Positions 14,724 through 24,006 of a DNA stretch of 59,412 bases are shown one piece after another. The position numbers were made by a program, and so were the translations under genes. Each line of letters opens with the position of its first letter. The stretch's first letter is position 1. The stretch is from CAYUIS01 sp964444825. GTDB taxonomy: Bacteria; Chloroflexota; Anaerolineae; B4-G1. The DNA lies in assembly GCA_964444825.1 (NCBI GenBank), contig CAYUIS010000010.1:1-59412 (forward strand), in the 5' to 3' direction. The notes under the pieces were generated by a model. It was not told where the DNA came from. It did not search any database and saw only the letters and a program-made list of their open reading frames with translations.

Positions 14724-16883
14724 ATGAATAATCACAAGTTTACCGCCCAGTTGGGTAACGAGGTCATCACTATCGAGACCGGGAAACTGGCCCAACAAGC
14801 AGGTGGTGCAATCACGATTCGCTGTGGCGACACGGTGCTACTCGTCGCGGCGACTATGTCACAAAACGTTCGGGAAGGAATCGACTTTTTCCCGCTCACC
14901 GTGGACTTTGAGGAGCGGCTTTACGCAGCGGGGCGCATCCCAGGGTCCTTTTTCCGTCGAGAGGGTCGTCCGACCGAATCGGCCACTCTCACCGCCCGAC
15001 TGACTGACCGCCCCATGCGCCCTCTCTTTCCCAAAGGCATGCGCAACGAGGTGCAGATCATCATCACCCCCCTCTCTCAAGATGAGGAACACCAAACTGA
15101 CATCCTCTCGATCATCGGTGCATCTGCGGCGCTCACAATCTCTGACATCCCCTTTGGTGGTCCAGTAGGAGCCATACGGGTAGGCTACATAGACGGACAG
15201 ATTGTAATCAATCCAACCATCCCCCAGATGGAACAGAGCACCCTCGACCTGCGCCTGGCCGGCACGGCGGACGCCCTTATGATGGTCGAAGCGGGGGCAA
15301 ACGAGGTCGGTGAGGATGTGATGATCAAGGCCTTCCGCCTCGGTCACGAGGCGATACAAGACGCGATTCGCGTGCAGGGCGAAATGAGGGAGGCAGTCGG
15401 CAAGCCCAAGAGGGACTATGTGCGTCGCACGACACCAGAAGAGCTACAGGAAAAAGTTCGCCAGCAGGTTGGCGAACGTATGCCAGAGGCGATTTACGGC
15501 GCTACAAACAAAACAGAGCTCTTGGGGCATCTGAAGGCCCTTTTGGATGAGGTGAATGAGAGTCTGGGTGAAGAGTGGGACGCGAACGCGATCAAAACCG
15601 CCTTCAATGACCTCGAGCAAGAGATCATCCGCCGGCGCACCATTGAGGAAGGGGTCCGCGCCGACGGCAGGGATCCGACGACAATTCGCCCTCTGTCAGC
15701 CGAAGTAGGATTGCTGCCGCGTACCCACGGCTCGGGCCTCTTTTCTCGAGGCGAAACACAGGTGCTATCCGTCGCCACGCTGGGCACCCCGCGGGAAGAG
15801 CAAATGCTGGACGACCTCTCCCCCGAGGAGACCAAGCGGTATATGCACCACTACAACTTTACGCCCTTTTCGACCGGGGAAACGAGACGGATCGGCAGTC
15901 CGAGACGCCGCGAGATTGGCCATGGCGCCCTGGCCGAGCGGGCATTGCTCCCGGTGATCCCTGACAACGGCATATTCCCCTATACTTTGCGAGTCGTCAG
16001 CGAGGTGCTCAGTTCCAACGGATCGACCTCGATGGCTAGCGTATGCGGAAGCACACTGGCGCTTATGGACGCCGGAGTGCCCATCAAGGCACCAGTGGCA
16101 GGTATCGCTATGGGCTTGATGTCGGAGAACGGGCGTTACCAGGTTTTGACCGACATTCTGGGACTGGAGGACCATATCGGCGATATGGACTTTAAGGTCG
16201 CGGGGACGCGCGAAGGCATCACCGCCCTCCAGATGGATATCAAGATCGCCGGTCTCGCCTACGAAATCCTGACCCAGGCTCTAGAGCAGGCCCGTCAAGC
16301 CCGTATGCAGATCCTTGACGTGATCGAAGCCACTATGCCAGCGCCGCGGGAAGACCTCTCCCCCTTCGCGCCCCGGATGACCGTGATCCAAGTAGATCCT
16401 GACAAGCTCGGGGCAGTCATCGGCTCGGGTGGCAAGACGGTGCGGGCACTCCAGGAAGAATGTGACGTGCGCATTGACATCGAGGACGATGGCACCATTT
16501 ACATCGCCTCAACCAGCGGTCCAGCCGCCGAGAAGGCCCAGCGCATGATCGAGGCCCTGACCGAGGAAGCCGAGTTGGGCCGCATCTACACCGGGCGCGT
16601 AGTGCGCATCACAGACTTTGGCGCATTTGTAGAGATTCTGCCCGGAACTGACGGACTGGTACACATCTCCCAGTTGGCCGACTACCGGGTCAATACGGTC
16701 AAGGATGTGGCAGAGGTCGGTGACGAGATCATGGTGATGGTGACCGGCATTGACGCTGACGGCAAGATTCGCCTCTCGCGTCGAGCTGTTCTAGAGGGCT
16801 GGACGCTGGAGCAAGCGCAGGAAGCGGATAGACCAAGCGGCGGGCGAAGCAACCGAGGCCGTCGCCCACCTCGACGAAGCTGA
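14724..16883 (+). CDS. pnp: Polynucleotide phosphorylase
   Basis: This is a phosphorolytic 3'-5' exoribonuclease and degradosome core, 719 residues. It has two RNase PH domains (~1-225 and ~310-540; EGVRADGRDPTTIRPL, then SVCGSTLALMDAGVPI). A helical linker lies between them. The KH domain (~555-610) has GAVIGSGGKTVRALQEE, and the S1 domain (~620-690) has GRVVRITDFGAFVEILPGTD. The C-terminus is a short basic tail. GGAGGTG precedes the ATG. A strong leader hairpin lies upstream and lepB follows after 14 bases. Confidence 0.98.
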   Translation: MNNHKFTAQLGNEVITIETGKLAQQAGGAITIRCGDTVLLVAATMSQNVREGIDFFPLTVDFEERLYAAGRIPGSFFRREGRPTESATLTARLTDRPMRPLFPKGMRNEVQIIITPLSQDEEHQTDILSIIGASAALTISDIPFGGPVGAIRVGYIDGQIVINPTIPQMEQSTLDLRLAGTADALMMVEAGANEVGEDVMIKAFRLGHEAIQDAIRVQGEMREAVGKPKRDYVRRTTPEELQEKVRQQVGERMPEAIYGATNKTELLGHLKALLDEVNESLGEEWDANAIKTAFNDLEQEIIRRRTIEEGVRADGRDPTTIRPLSAEVGLLPRTHGSGLFSRGETQVLSVATLGTPREEQMLDDLSPEETKRYMHHYNFTPFSTGETRRIGSPRRREIGHGALAERALLPVIPDNGIFPYTLRVVSEVLSSNGSTSMASVCGSTLALMDAGVPIKAPVAGIAMGLMSENGRYQVLTDILGLEDHIGDMDFKVAGTREGITALQMDIKIAGLAYEILTQALEQARQARMQILDVIEATMPAPREDLSPFAPRMTVIQVDPDKLGAVIGSGGKTVRALQEECDVRIDIEDDGTIYIASTSGPAAEKAQRMIEALTEEAELGRIYTGRVVRITDFGAFVEILPGTDGLVHISQLADYRVNTVKDVAEVGDEIMVMVTGIDADGKIRLSRRAVLEGWTLEQAQEADRPSGGRSNRGRRPPRRS

Positions 16884-16897
16884 GCGGATTTGAAGAA

Positions 16898-17503
16898 ATG
16901 AGCACAGACGGGACCTTTACGGAAGACACCGTCCAAGAGTTCGAACCAGAAATCGAACAGCCTATTCTCTATCCTAGACGCCCGGTGCTGCGGTGGGTAT
17001 TGCGGGCACTGCGGGAATTGGCTGAGACGGTGATTCCCGCAGTCATCATTGCCCTGGTCATCAACTTGTACCTGGCTCAGGCCACCCAGGTGCTGGGCCA
17101 GAGTATGGAACCGAACCTCCATACGGAACAGCGGGTAGTGGTGGAAAAGGTGACGTATCGGCTCGTTCACGGCCCAAGACGCGGCGACATCGTCGTCATC
17201 GATACGCCGGACCAGACTGAGATGCTGATCAAGCGTGTCATCGGGCTGCCAGGGGAGTCCATCAGTGTACATCAGGGAACGGTCTACATCAATGGTGAAG
17301 AACTAGAAGAACCGTGGACAGTCAATCAAGGTGGATCCGACTATGGTCCCAAGACCACCCCGCCACTGCACGTTTTTGTGCTTGGGGACAACCGGGGGGC
17401 CTCAAACGATTCGCGCAGTTTTGGGCCCGTGCTGATCGAGGACATTGTGGGACGTGCGTGGTTTTCCTACTGGCCCTTTGAGTACGTTGGCATGATTGAG
17501 TAG
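16898..17503 (+). CDS. lepB: Signal peptidase I
   Basis: This membrane-bound serine protease removes signal peptides from exported proteins. It is 201 residues with an acidic cytosolic N-terminus and one TM (~45-62). Catalytic Ser69 is in GQSMEPN and Lys112 in LIKRVIGLPGE. Box E is GDNRGASNDSRSFG. It is close in form to Gram-positive single-TM SipS-type enzymes. It is probably cotranscribed with pnp and followed by a clear terminator. Confidence 0.96.
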   Translation: MSTDGTFTEDTVQEFEPEIEQPILYPRRPVLRWVLRALRELAETVIPAVIIALVINLYLAQATQVLGQSMEPNLHTEQRVVVEKVTYRLVHGPRRGDIVVIDTPDQTEMLIKRVIGLPGESISVHQGTVYINGEELEEPWTVNQGGSDYGPKTTPPLHVFVLGDNRGASNDSRSFGPVLIEDIVGRAWFSYWPFEYVGMIE

Positions 17504-17538
17504 GACCAGAACAAACACCTCTTGCCTTTTACACGTTG

Positions 17539-17563
17539 CAGGCCGGGCCTAGTGCCCGGCCTG
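17539..17563 (+). terminator. Terminator of the rpsO-pnp-lepB unit
   Basis: CAGGCCGGGC and GCCCGGCCTG form a 10-bp perfect stem with loop CTAGT, followed by TTGTGCTTT. It is 36 bases after the lepB stop. Confidence 0.75.
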
Positions 17564-17731
17564 TTGTGCTTTCCCTGTCCCATCGTCGACGAGCACCTCG
17601 ACTCTCCCTCCCTGTGTGGCAAGTTCCAGAGCGGAATCCTCGGTGCCGACCAGCGCGCCGGTCAGACGCGCCGCCTGCTCTGGCAACACGACAACAACAG
17701 ACGCCCGCCTAATGCCGTCTCCCTCGACCAC
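17549..17731 (-). CDS. Doubtful small ORF, SAF-like fragment
   Basis: A GTG-started ORF of 60 codons contains ASVVVVLPEQAARLTG and QGGRVEVLVDDG, a pattern reminiscent of the C-terminal SAF part of CpaB/RcpC-like proteins. The in-frame sequence upstream (DLQVGDVILGEG) continues the likeness, but no good start precedes it. It overlaps the lepB terminator. It is probably a remnant or chance ORF. Confidence 0.2.
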   Translation of the reverse strand: MVEGDGIRRASVVVVLPEQAARLTGALVGTEDSALELATQGGRVEVLVDDGTGKAQQAGH

Positions 17732-17801
17732 TCCCTCACCCAGGATGACGTCGCCGACCTGCAGATCGGAGATGGGAGCTCCTTACAAATCGATTAATTT
17801 C

Positions 17802-17829
17802 TTGACAGGTCCCTTCTTTATCCTATAAT
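17802..17829 (+). promoter_or_regulatory. Strong promoter of the sugar-binding lipoprotein
   Basis: TTGACA (17802-17807), 16-bp spacer, TATAAT (17824-17829): both hexamers are perfect consensus. The transcript should start near 17836. Confidence 0.88.
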
Positions 17830-17865
17830 GCGGCCTACTTGGCACATCATATGGAGAAAGACAAA

Positions 17866-19344
17866 ATGAGACTGCGGCAGCCAACTATCGTGCTGGTTGT
17901 TATACTTTTGGCCCTATCGCTCACGACCGCGTGCAGACGCACAGAATCTCCCACATCGACAAAGCCAACAGCCACGGAATCAAGGGCAGTGCCTGAACAA
18001 CCGACACAGGTGTACGATGAGCCGACCGCCACGAGCGAGATGCCGACAGCCCAACCAACCCCAACGATTGGCCCTGTGGACTATGATGTAGCGCTGTATG
18101 GCAATCTAGAGACTCTAGATCCGAGCGGTCAGATGATTATCTACTGGCACCAGCTCGCAGACACCGACGAGGAGCTTATGCTCGGCATGATCGATGAGTT
18201 CAACCGGACCAACGAATGGAGAATCACCGTGTTGGCCGAATCTCTGGAAAGCACCGATGATCTTCACCAGAGGATTATGGACGGTTTACCAGAAAACCAA
18301 CTGCCCACTATGGCTGCTACCTATCAGGACAGAGCTGCTATCTACGCGGCACGGGGCGCTTTGATCCCACTTGACCCCTACGTGGAGAGCCCCAGTTGGG
18401 GTTACTCAGATACGGAACTGGATGACTTTTTCCCTGTCTCACTCGCGGCCGACATACTACCACAGTTCGGAGCTCGCTATGGTTGGCCTATCGGCAAGTC
18501 CATGGAAGTAATGTACTATAACAAGGATTGGTTGGCCAAACTAGGCTATGCCAACCCGCCCGCGACTTTTGAAGAGTTCGCAGCAGCGGCCTGTGCCGCT
18601 GCTGCGCAACCGTTCTCGAACAATCTGGATGTAGCGCCATCCTACGGATACGTATACAGAGCGAACGCTCCCAGTCTCGCGCCATTCATCATCAGCCGTG
18701 GTGGCAACCTGACCAACAAAGACGGTAGCGGCTACACCTTCAATGGCCCGGCAGGCCTGGAGGCCCTGAGCTTGTGGCAGGATCTGGTGGCACAGGGCTG
18801 CGCTGGGGAGCAGACCGATATTCGCGGAGGCGATGACTTTGGCGCTGGCCGCACGCTCTTTGCCACTGACTCTATCCGGAAACTACGGAACTATAGTCGT
18901 GCGGTGAACGAGGGCGCGGCCTTTGCTTGGAGCATCGCCCCGCTACCCCATACCACTGCCGGCCCGCGGATGACAATCTATGGGGCTAGCCAGTCCATCT
19001 TCCGCACTACACCGGAAGCACAACTGGCTGCTTGGCTGTTCATCAAATGGATGAACGAGCCCGAGCAACAAGCTGTATGGGTCAAGGGGACAGGTTTTCT
19101 GCCCACCCGGCAGTCGACGGCCGACCTGTTGGCTGACTACTTTGCCAGGCACCCTTCCTATGAGGCTGCCTTTACACTTTTGTCAGCGGATTATGGTATC
19201 GAACCACCTGTGGCCGGGTACGACCAATGCCGACCGATCATTGAGGAGATGCTAAGCGTCGTCCTAAAGGGCGGGGATGTCCAATCACAGCTCGATATGG
19301 CAGTCGAGCTTTGTAACGAGTATCTGGAACAAGCCGCGCCTTGA
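17866..19344 (+). CDS. ABC transporter sugar-binding lipoprotein (family 1)
   Basis: This extracellular solute-binding protein of the MalE/UgpB type has about 492 residues. ATG 17866 is chosen over TTG 17839 and ATG 17851 because GGAGA lies 8 bases upstream and the signal peptide then starts MRLRQPTIVLVV. The lipobox region is LTTAC, followed by a Thr/Pro/Ser linker. SBP_bac_1 features include IIYWHQLADTDEELMLGMID, GWPIGKSMEVMYYNKDWLAK and AAWLFIKWMNEPEQQAVWVK. No transporter permease genes are adjacent, so it may serve a remote ABC system or act as a solute sensor. Confidence 0.9.
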   Translation: MRLRQPTIVLVVILLALSLTTACRRTESPTSTKPTATESRAVPEQPTQVYDEPTATSEMPTAQPTPTIGPVDYDVALYGNLETLDPSGQMIIYWHQLADTDEELMLGMIDEFNRTNEWRITVLAESLESTDDLHQRIMDGLPENQLPTMAATYQDRAAIYAARGALIPLDPYVESPSWGYSDTELDDFFPVSLAADILPQFGARYGWPIGKSMEVMYYNKDWLAKLGYANPPATFEEFAAAACAAAAQPFSNNLDVAPSYGYVYRANAPSLAPFIISRGGNLTNKDGSGYTFNGPAGLEALSLWQDLVAQGCAGEQTDIRGGDDFGAGRTLFATDSIRKLRNYSRAVNEGAAFAWSIAPLPHTTAGPRMTIYGASQSIFRTTPEAQLAAWLFIKWMNEPEQQAVWVKGTGFLPTRQSTADLLADYFARHPSYEAAFTLLSADYGIEPPVAGYDQCRPIIEEMLSVVLKGGDVQSQLDMAVELCNEYLEQAAP

Positions 19345-19433
19345 GGTCCATGGCCAGACAGAGAATCCCCGGCGCAGCCGAACGAGAACGCGGGTGACCA
19401 GTGCTGTGGGCCGACAAGCCAGCCCTTCGGCTA

Positions 19434-20081
19434 TCACAGAAACTCTTTCAGATGGTGCTCCACTGCGTAGGCGGCTGCCTCAGCGCGGTTAGTCAAGTTC
19501 AGCTTTTTCAAGATGCTGCTGACATAGTTGCGCACCGTACCCTCACCCAGGAAAAGGACTCCGGCGATTTCACGATTCGTCTTTCCCTCGGCCACTTGAG
19601 CCAACACCCGCAATTCCTGGTCGGTGAGAGTGGCGAATGCTTCCTCGTGCTCCTTGCGCGCTGCCTCCCGCACGCGAGCAAAGACTCGCTGGGTGAGCGC
19701 AGGATCAAGAAGGGCCTCTCCCCTTCCCACCGCCTCTACGGCCCGGATCAAATCATCGCTGCCGATCTGTTTGAGAACATAGCCACACGCCCCAGCAGCG
19801 ATCGCATCAAAGAGCATTTCATCCTCGGCATACGAGGTGAGCATGATTACCTTTACATCAGGTGCCTGCTCAGCGATTTTCCGGCAGGCATCGATACCAC
19901 TGCCCCCGAGAAGCCGGATATCCATGACGACCACGTCTGGACGAAGAAGCATGGTCTTTTGCACAGCTTCCCTGACCGTAGCCGCTTCATCAATGACCGT
20001 AAAGTCAGGGTGACGGTCCAAGAGCGTGCGCAAGCCAAGTCGCACTACCTCGTGATCATCTACAATAATAATCTTGAGCAT
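19434..20081 (-). CDS. NarL/LuxR-family response regulator
   Basis: The product is 215 residues from ATG 20081. An in-frame TTG at 20108 would overlap the kinase stop and is less likely. The receiver domain has D8-D9, phospho-acceptor Asp54 (VVVMDIRL), a Thr in MLTSYAED and a Lys in GYVLKQIG. The C-terminal LuxR helix-turn-helix (LTDQELRVLAQVAEGKTNRE, then GTVRNYVSSILKKL) binds DNA. It is the direct partner of the kinase encoded 23 bases upstream. Confidence 0.93.
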   Translation of the reverse strand: MLKIIIVDDHEVVRLGLRTLLDRHPDFTVIDEAATVREAVQKTMLLRPDVVVMDIRLLGGSGIDACRKIAEQAPDVKVIMLTSYAEDEMLFDAIAAGACGYVLKQIGSDDLIRAVEAVGRGEALLDPALTQRVFARVREAARKEHEEAFATLTDQELRVLAQVAEGKTNREIAGVLFLGEGTVRNYVSSILKKLNLTNRAEAAAYAVEHHLKEFL

Positions 20082-20104
20082 CAGACAATCTGTTCCGCTT
20101 GGCG

Positions 20105-21481
20105 TCAATAGGGCACTGTGACAATCAGGGTCACGCCCTCACCGGGTGCTGTGTGCATTTCCAACTCGCCATCAAGCAGCCGCGTCCGTTCGCGGATATT
20201 CCGTAGTCCCTGTCCCTTCCCATCAATGGGCAGCGCCGGAAGGCCGACGCCATCGTCAGAAACCAGAAGCCGCAGATCCCTTGCATCAAGGCGCAAATGC
20301 ACCTCAACGCGCCGGGCCTGTGCGTGTCTGGCAGCATTGGTCAAGGCTTCGCGCACGATCTGAAAGATGTGCTGCCGCCTCTCAGCCCCCAGCATTCTCA
20401 CGCCCTCACCCTCCACGATGAGCTTGGTCTCCAACAGCGTGTTGATGCGAAAATCCTTGAGCAGCTTGCGCAGACCTGTCTCCAGGTCATCATCAGGCAT
20501 CTCGCCCCGCAGATCAAAGATATAGCGCCGGATGTCCTGAATGGTGCGATTCAGACTCTCGATCGCCCGCGTCAGTTGGGCGCGTGCCGCCTCCGGTTCG
20601 GTGGCAATGCTGTACCTGGCGCCTTCCAGCATAAGGCCCGCCGCGTAGATGGACTGGATAGTGCCGTCGTGCAACTCTCGCCCAATACGCTCCCGCTCAC
20701 GATCCAGGGCCTGTATTCGCTCCACGCTCTCTAACCACATCTCAACCTGGGTGGAAACCATCCCCAGTACACGTCCGAACCCATAGGTCATCGCGATTCC
20801 ACACAAACCTCGAAACAGCGAGACCGGAATCCCCGTTAGGTGGAGGAACATCTCCTGGTTGAGCCAGTTGACAGGAAAGAACCGAGCCTCCGGCCCGATC
20901 ATTCCCCCAAACAGGGCAAAGAACCCCAGACCAAGCCCAGCGATGCGCAGGCGCACTTTGACCAATGGGAGCAACTCGCGTCCAATGCTCCGATACGTCT
21001 CACGACGCAAGCCCCAAGCCCCTAACAACCCGCCTGGCAATACTAGTAGATACCGCGCTGCAATCTCGCCAGTGAGCAATCCTTGCTCTAGCGGCAGGCC
21101 GCTCAAGCGAACAACCGTGAGACCTATGAGCCACACGACAACAAGCCCACCGGCGAGCGCCGCCTGGACCCACCACTTCCCTCCCATCGGAATCAGGGTG
21201 TGTAGACCAAAAGCCAACAGGTAAGCGTAGCCGACCCCCATCAGGATCGCCCGCAACCAGTGAGCCGCAACGCTTGAATCCACAAGCCACGCCGGGCTCC
21301 AGGCCAACAGCGCCTCGCAAAACCCAAAGATCGCCAGGGACGTCAGGCCCTGTGAGATCTCTAGTCGTGCCGCACGATGGGCTAGAAACACAATCGATAG
21401 ACCCAACGCAAAAAACGCCTGCCCATGTACAAGCGTCAACAACGACTGATTGGCAGCGAGTATCTCCCGCAGCCCTGGCAT
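20105..21481 (-). CDS. NarL-type sensor histidine kinase with multi-TM sensor
   Basis: The kinase has 458 residues. About seven hydrophobic segments occupy residues 15-240, with no recognisable periplasmic domain, so it likely senses within or at the membrane. The HisKA_3 motif GRELHDGTIQSIYAAG carries phospho-acceptor His271. The HATPase_c domain has EALTNAARHAQA, SDDGVGLP and GQGLRNIRERTRLL. It forms a two-component pair with the downstream regulator. GAAAGGTGG precedes the ATG and a promoter lies at 21520-21548. Confidence 0.92.
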   Translation of the reverse strand: MPGLREILAANQSLLTLVHGQAFFALGLSIVFLAHRAARLEISQGLTSLAIFGFCEALLAWSPAWLVDSSVAAHWLRAILMGVGYAYLLAFGLHTLIPMGGKWWVQAALAGGLVVVWLIGLTVVRLSGLPLEQGLLTGEIAARYLLVLPGGLLGAWGLRRETYRSIGRELLPLVKVRLRIAGLGLGFFALFGGMIGPEARFFPVNWLNQEMFLHLTGIPVSLFRGLCGIAMTYGFGRVLGMVSTQVEMWLESVERIQALDRERERIGRELHDGTIQSIYAAGLMLEGARYSIATEPEAARAQLTRAIESLNRTIQDIRRYIFDLRGEMPDDDLETGLRKLLKDFRINTLLETKLIVEGEGVRMLGAERRQHIFQIVREALTNAARHAQARRVEVHLRLDARDLRLLVSDDGVGLPALPIDGKGQGLRNIRERTRLLDGELEMHTAPGEGVTLIVTVPY

Positions 21482-21519
21482 CCGACAATCCCACCTTTCT
21501 TCTGATATTCTTCTACTTA

Positions 21520-21548
21520 ATTATACCAGCGATACCTTCTCCAGGCAA
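21520..21548 (-). promoter_or_regulatory. Promoter of the two-component operon
   Basis: TTGCCT (21548-21543), 17-bp spacer ending in TGG, TATAAT (21525-21520). The remaining 21549-21693 shows no gene. Confidence 0.75.
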
Positions 21549-21693
21549 GACGCCGGAGGCCCAGCCCAAAAAGAGCGCCACAAGCAGAGGCAAACGTTCC
21601 ACTCCCTGCGAAGCGCGCGCGGAAGAGCGAAAACAGGGACGGGCGCCCAGTCCAAACCGAGTGCCCGACATATGCCTGATGACGTGCTGGATG

Positions 21694-22860
21694 CTACGAC
21701 ACCAGAGACATCTCGTAGGTCCGGTATACCTTGTATCGCTCCCCGCCCATATGCCGGGCCAGCAGATTGCTCATCACGTTGTGCTCAGCGACAAGCGACA
21801 TGTCGACCCACGAATACCCCTTGCGCAGAAGCTCTCTCAGCGTCTCCAGATACAACAGCGCATCTAGTCCGCGCAAGCGATGCCCTTCCAGCACGGCCAC
21901 CAGTTTGAAGGTGGCCACGTCTATGCGGCGTGCAGCCCACCACAACCACAGCCAGCCCAGCGGAAAGAGAGACCCATTGGCACGCCCAAGGGCTTGGTTG
22001 ACATCCGGTGCCGCCGCCGAGAACCCGACCGGCTGACCGTCCAGCTCGGCAAACAGGATCAGGTCAGGATCGACGAACTGACGTAACTCGTCGGTGAAGC
22101 GTGTGAACTCTTGTTCATCCATGGGCACGTGGTTACGCATATGCCCCATCGCCACGTTAACCAGATGCATCACCCGCCCCACCTCTGCGTCCCAATCCTC
22201 AATTCGAGCAGCCCTGATTCGAACATCGGTCCTCCGGCGCACTGTCTCAGCCACACGTATGACCTTTGGCGGCAGGTTGCCAGCATCCCCGTCAAAACGA
22301 GCCAGGTCCATCCGATAGGCGTAGGCATCCCGGTACTTGACCAGACCATACCGCTCCAAGAGGCCGGCATAGTAGAGCGGGCTGTGGCCACACATCAGCA
22401 CCGGAGCATAGTCCACACCCTCGATGAGCACACCGGGCGAGTCATCCATCGAAAAGTAGAATGGGCCACGAAGGGTCTCCATCCCTGACGCGCGAGCCCA
22501 GTCAACTACGGCGTCGAGCAGTGGCCTGGCGACCTCGTAATCATCAAAGGTCTCAAAGAAACCAAAACCCGCTGCTTTCTCGCACAGCGCCTCGTTCGAA
22601 CGGTGATTGATCCAGCCGGCGATACGGCCCACATCCTGCCCATCGCGCTGAGCCAGGAACAGAGCGGCCTCCCCATAGCGGAAGAACGGCCCTCGCTGCG
22701 GGTCCAATTGACGGAGCTGGCTACGCACAAGCGGGGGTATCCAGAGGGGATCGTTTCTTCCCTTGGCGCGGTAAACCTGCCACGGGAAGCGCGCAAAGCG
22801 CTCTCGTTCCCGCTGATCGCGCACCGGTACGATCCTAACCGGCGACACAACAACGTCCAT
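21694..22860 (-). CDS. GNAT-superfamily protein, YghO-like (paralog 1)
   Basis: The protein has about 388 residues with an N-terminal arm (FARFPWQVYRAKGRNDPLWI). An internal region is rich in aromatics (PFYFSMDDSPGVLIEGVDY). The C-terminal acetyltransferase fold has ILFAELDGQPVGFSAAAPDV and VLEGHRLRGLDALLYLETLR. GTG 22869 is possible, but AGGTG sits 8 bases before ATG 22860. It shares domain order and many positions with the next gene, so the two arose by duplication. Known relatives are uncharacterised, and no substrate is assigned. Confidence 0.75.
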   Translation of the reverse strand: MDVVVSPVRIVPVRDQRERERFARFPWQVYRAKGRNDPLWIPPLVRSQLRQLDPQRGPFFRYGEAALFLAQRDGQDVGRIAGWINHRSNEALCEKAAGFGFFETFDDYEVARPLLDAVVDWARASGMETLRGPFYFSMDDSPGVLIEGVDYAPVLMCGHSPLYYAGLLERYGLVKYRDAYAYRMDLARFDGDAGNLPPKVIRVAETVRRRTDVRIRAARIEDWDAEVGRVMHLVNVAMGHMRNHVPMDEQEFTRFTDELRQFVDPDLILFAELDGQPVGFSAAAPDVNQALGRANGSLFPLGWLWLWWAARRIDVATFKLVAVLEGHRLRGLDALLYLETLRELLRKGYSWVDMSLVAEHNVMSNLLARHMGGERYKVYRTYEMSLVS

Positions 22861-22871
22861 TGCACTCACAC

Positions 22872-23993
22872 CTATAACTCACGCTCATAGATCCGGTGCG
22901 TCTTGTACCAATCTGCCCCCAAGGTCTCTGCCTCGCGCTTCATCCTTGTGTTCTGTTCATTGATCTGCACAACGTCAATATGCTGGAAACCATATTCCTG
23001 AATGATCTTATGCATCTCACAGAACATGATCGCATCTATCCCCAGCCCTTGGTACTGGGGAAGAGTCCCTCCGCCATTCATGTTGATCCATCGGGTTCGC
23101 CGCGACTCGAGCAAAAGATGAGCCCAACCGAGGGGATAAAGCCTCCCCCTGCAACGTTGCAACGCTGCCGAAACGTCCGGGAAGCCCAAGCCAAAGCCAA
23201 CGATCTCCTCCCCCTTGACGACAGCGATGATCAACTCCGGCCGGGTCATATCAATGAGTCGCTGGGCGATTCTCTCCGCATCGCGACCCGCAATGGGCAC
23301 AAACTCACGGTTCTCGGCAAAGGCGGCATTGTAAGCATCGACCAGCTTGGGAGCGATCGCCCGCAGTTCATCCTTGCTGCGAAAACGGAGCACTCGGAAC
23401 CCACGCCGTTCTTTCACCTTCTCCACGATGCGGCGAATCCGCTCCTCCACCGGAAAGTTCCCCGGTAGATATGCGGAGTAGTAATCGGTCTGCTTGCGAA
23501 AGCCCGAATCCTTGATAAAACCATCATAGTAAGCATAGTTGTACGGGATGCCCATCGCCGGACGATGCTCAAAGCCCTTGACCAGGATGCCCAAACCATC
23601 ACCAGCCAAAAACCCATCCGCACCGCTAATAGTCTCCAGCCCACGGTTTCGCGCCCACTCGAAGGCAGAAGCAAAAAGCGCGCGAGCGGCCTCGATATCC
23701 TCCACAGTCTCGATCATGTAGAAAAAAGCGCCACTCCGATCTCTATGGGCGTTACGCTTTCGCGGTTCGAGGACGGCGATACGGCCGGTCACCTCGCCAG
23801 CTTGAAGAGCCAGAAAAAAGTCGGCATCCGAGTGGCTATAGAAGGGATGTCGATCCCGATCCAGTTGTTTGCGCACGCTAGAGACCACCGGCGGAACCCA
23901 CTGAGGACAATCTCGGTACAGGCGAAACGGAAACTGGATAAACTGCTCCACGTCTCGTGGATCAGCAGTATCTATTTTGTGAATCTCCACCAT
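22872..23993 (-). CDS. GNAT-superfamily protein, YghO-like (paralog 2)
   Basis: The product is 373 residues from ATG 23993, with GAGGAGG upstream. An in-frame extension to 24155 overlaps degV and looks non-coding. The architecture is the same as its neighbour: FIQFPFRLYRDCPQWVPPV, GADGFLAGDGLGILVKGFEH, then ELIIAVVKGEEIVGFGLGFP and GGGTLPQYQGLGIDAIMFCE. The last segment fits an acetyl-CoA-binding loop better than paralog 1 does. It overlaps closely with gene 1 and follows degV by 13 bases, forming one operon. The substrate is unknown. Confidence 0.78.
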   Translation of the reverse strand: MVEIHKIDTADPRDVEQFIQFPFRLYRDCPQWVPPVVSSVRKQLDRDRHPFYSHSDADFFLALQAGEVTGRIAVLEPRKRNAHRDRSGAFFYMIETVEDIEAARALFASAFEWARNRGLETISGADGFLAGDGLGILVKGFEHRPAMGIPYNYAYYDGFIKDSGFRKQTDYYSAYLPGNFPVEERIRRIVEKVKERRGFRVLRFRSKDELRAIAPKLVDAYNAAFAENREFVPIAGRDAERIAQRLIDMTRPELIIAVVKGEEIVGFGLGFPDVSAALQRCRGRLYPLGWAHLLLESRRTRWINMNGGGTLPQYQGLGIDAIMFCEMHKIIQEYGFQHIDVVQINEQNTRMKREAETLGADWYKTHRIYEREL

Positions 23994-24006
23994 GTCTCTG
24001 CCCTCC

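Larger units (their letters stand above)
17504..17865. other. Intergenic stretch between lepB and the sugar-binding lipoprotein
   Basis: This 362-base stretch holds the lepB terminator, one doubtful minus-strand ORF (17549-17731) and the strong promoter of the next gene. Nothing else is recognised. Confidence 0.6.
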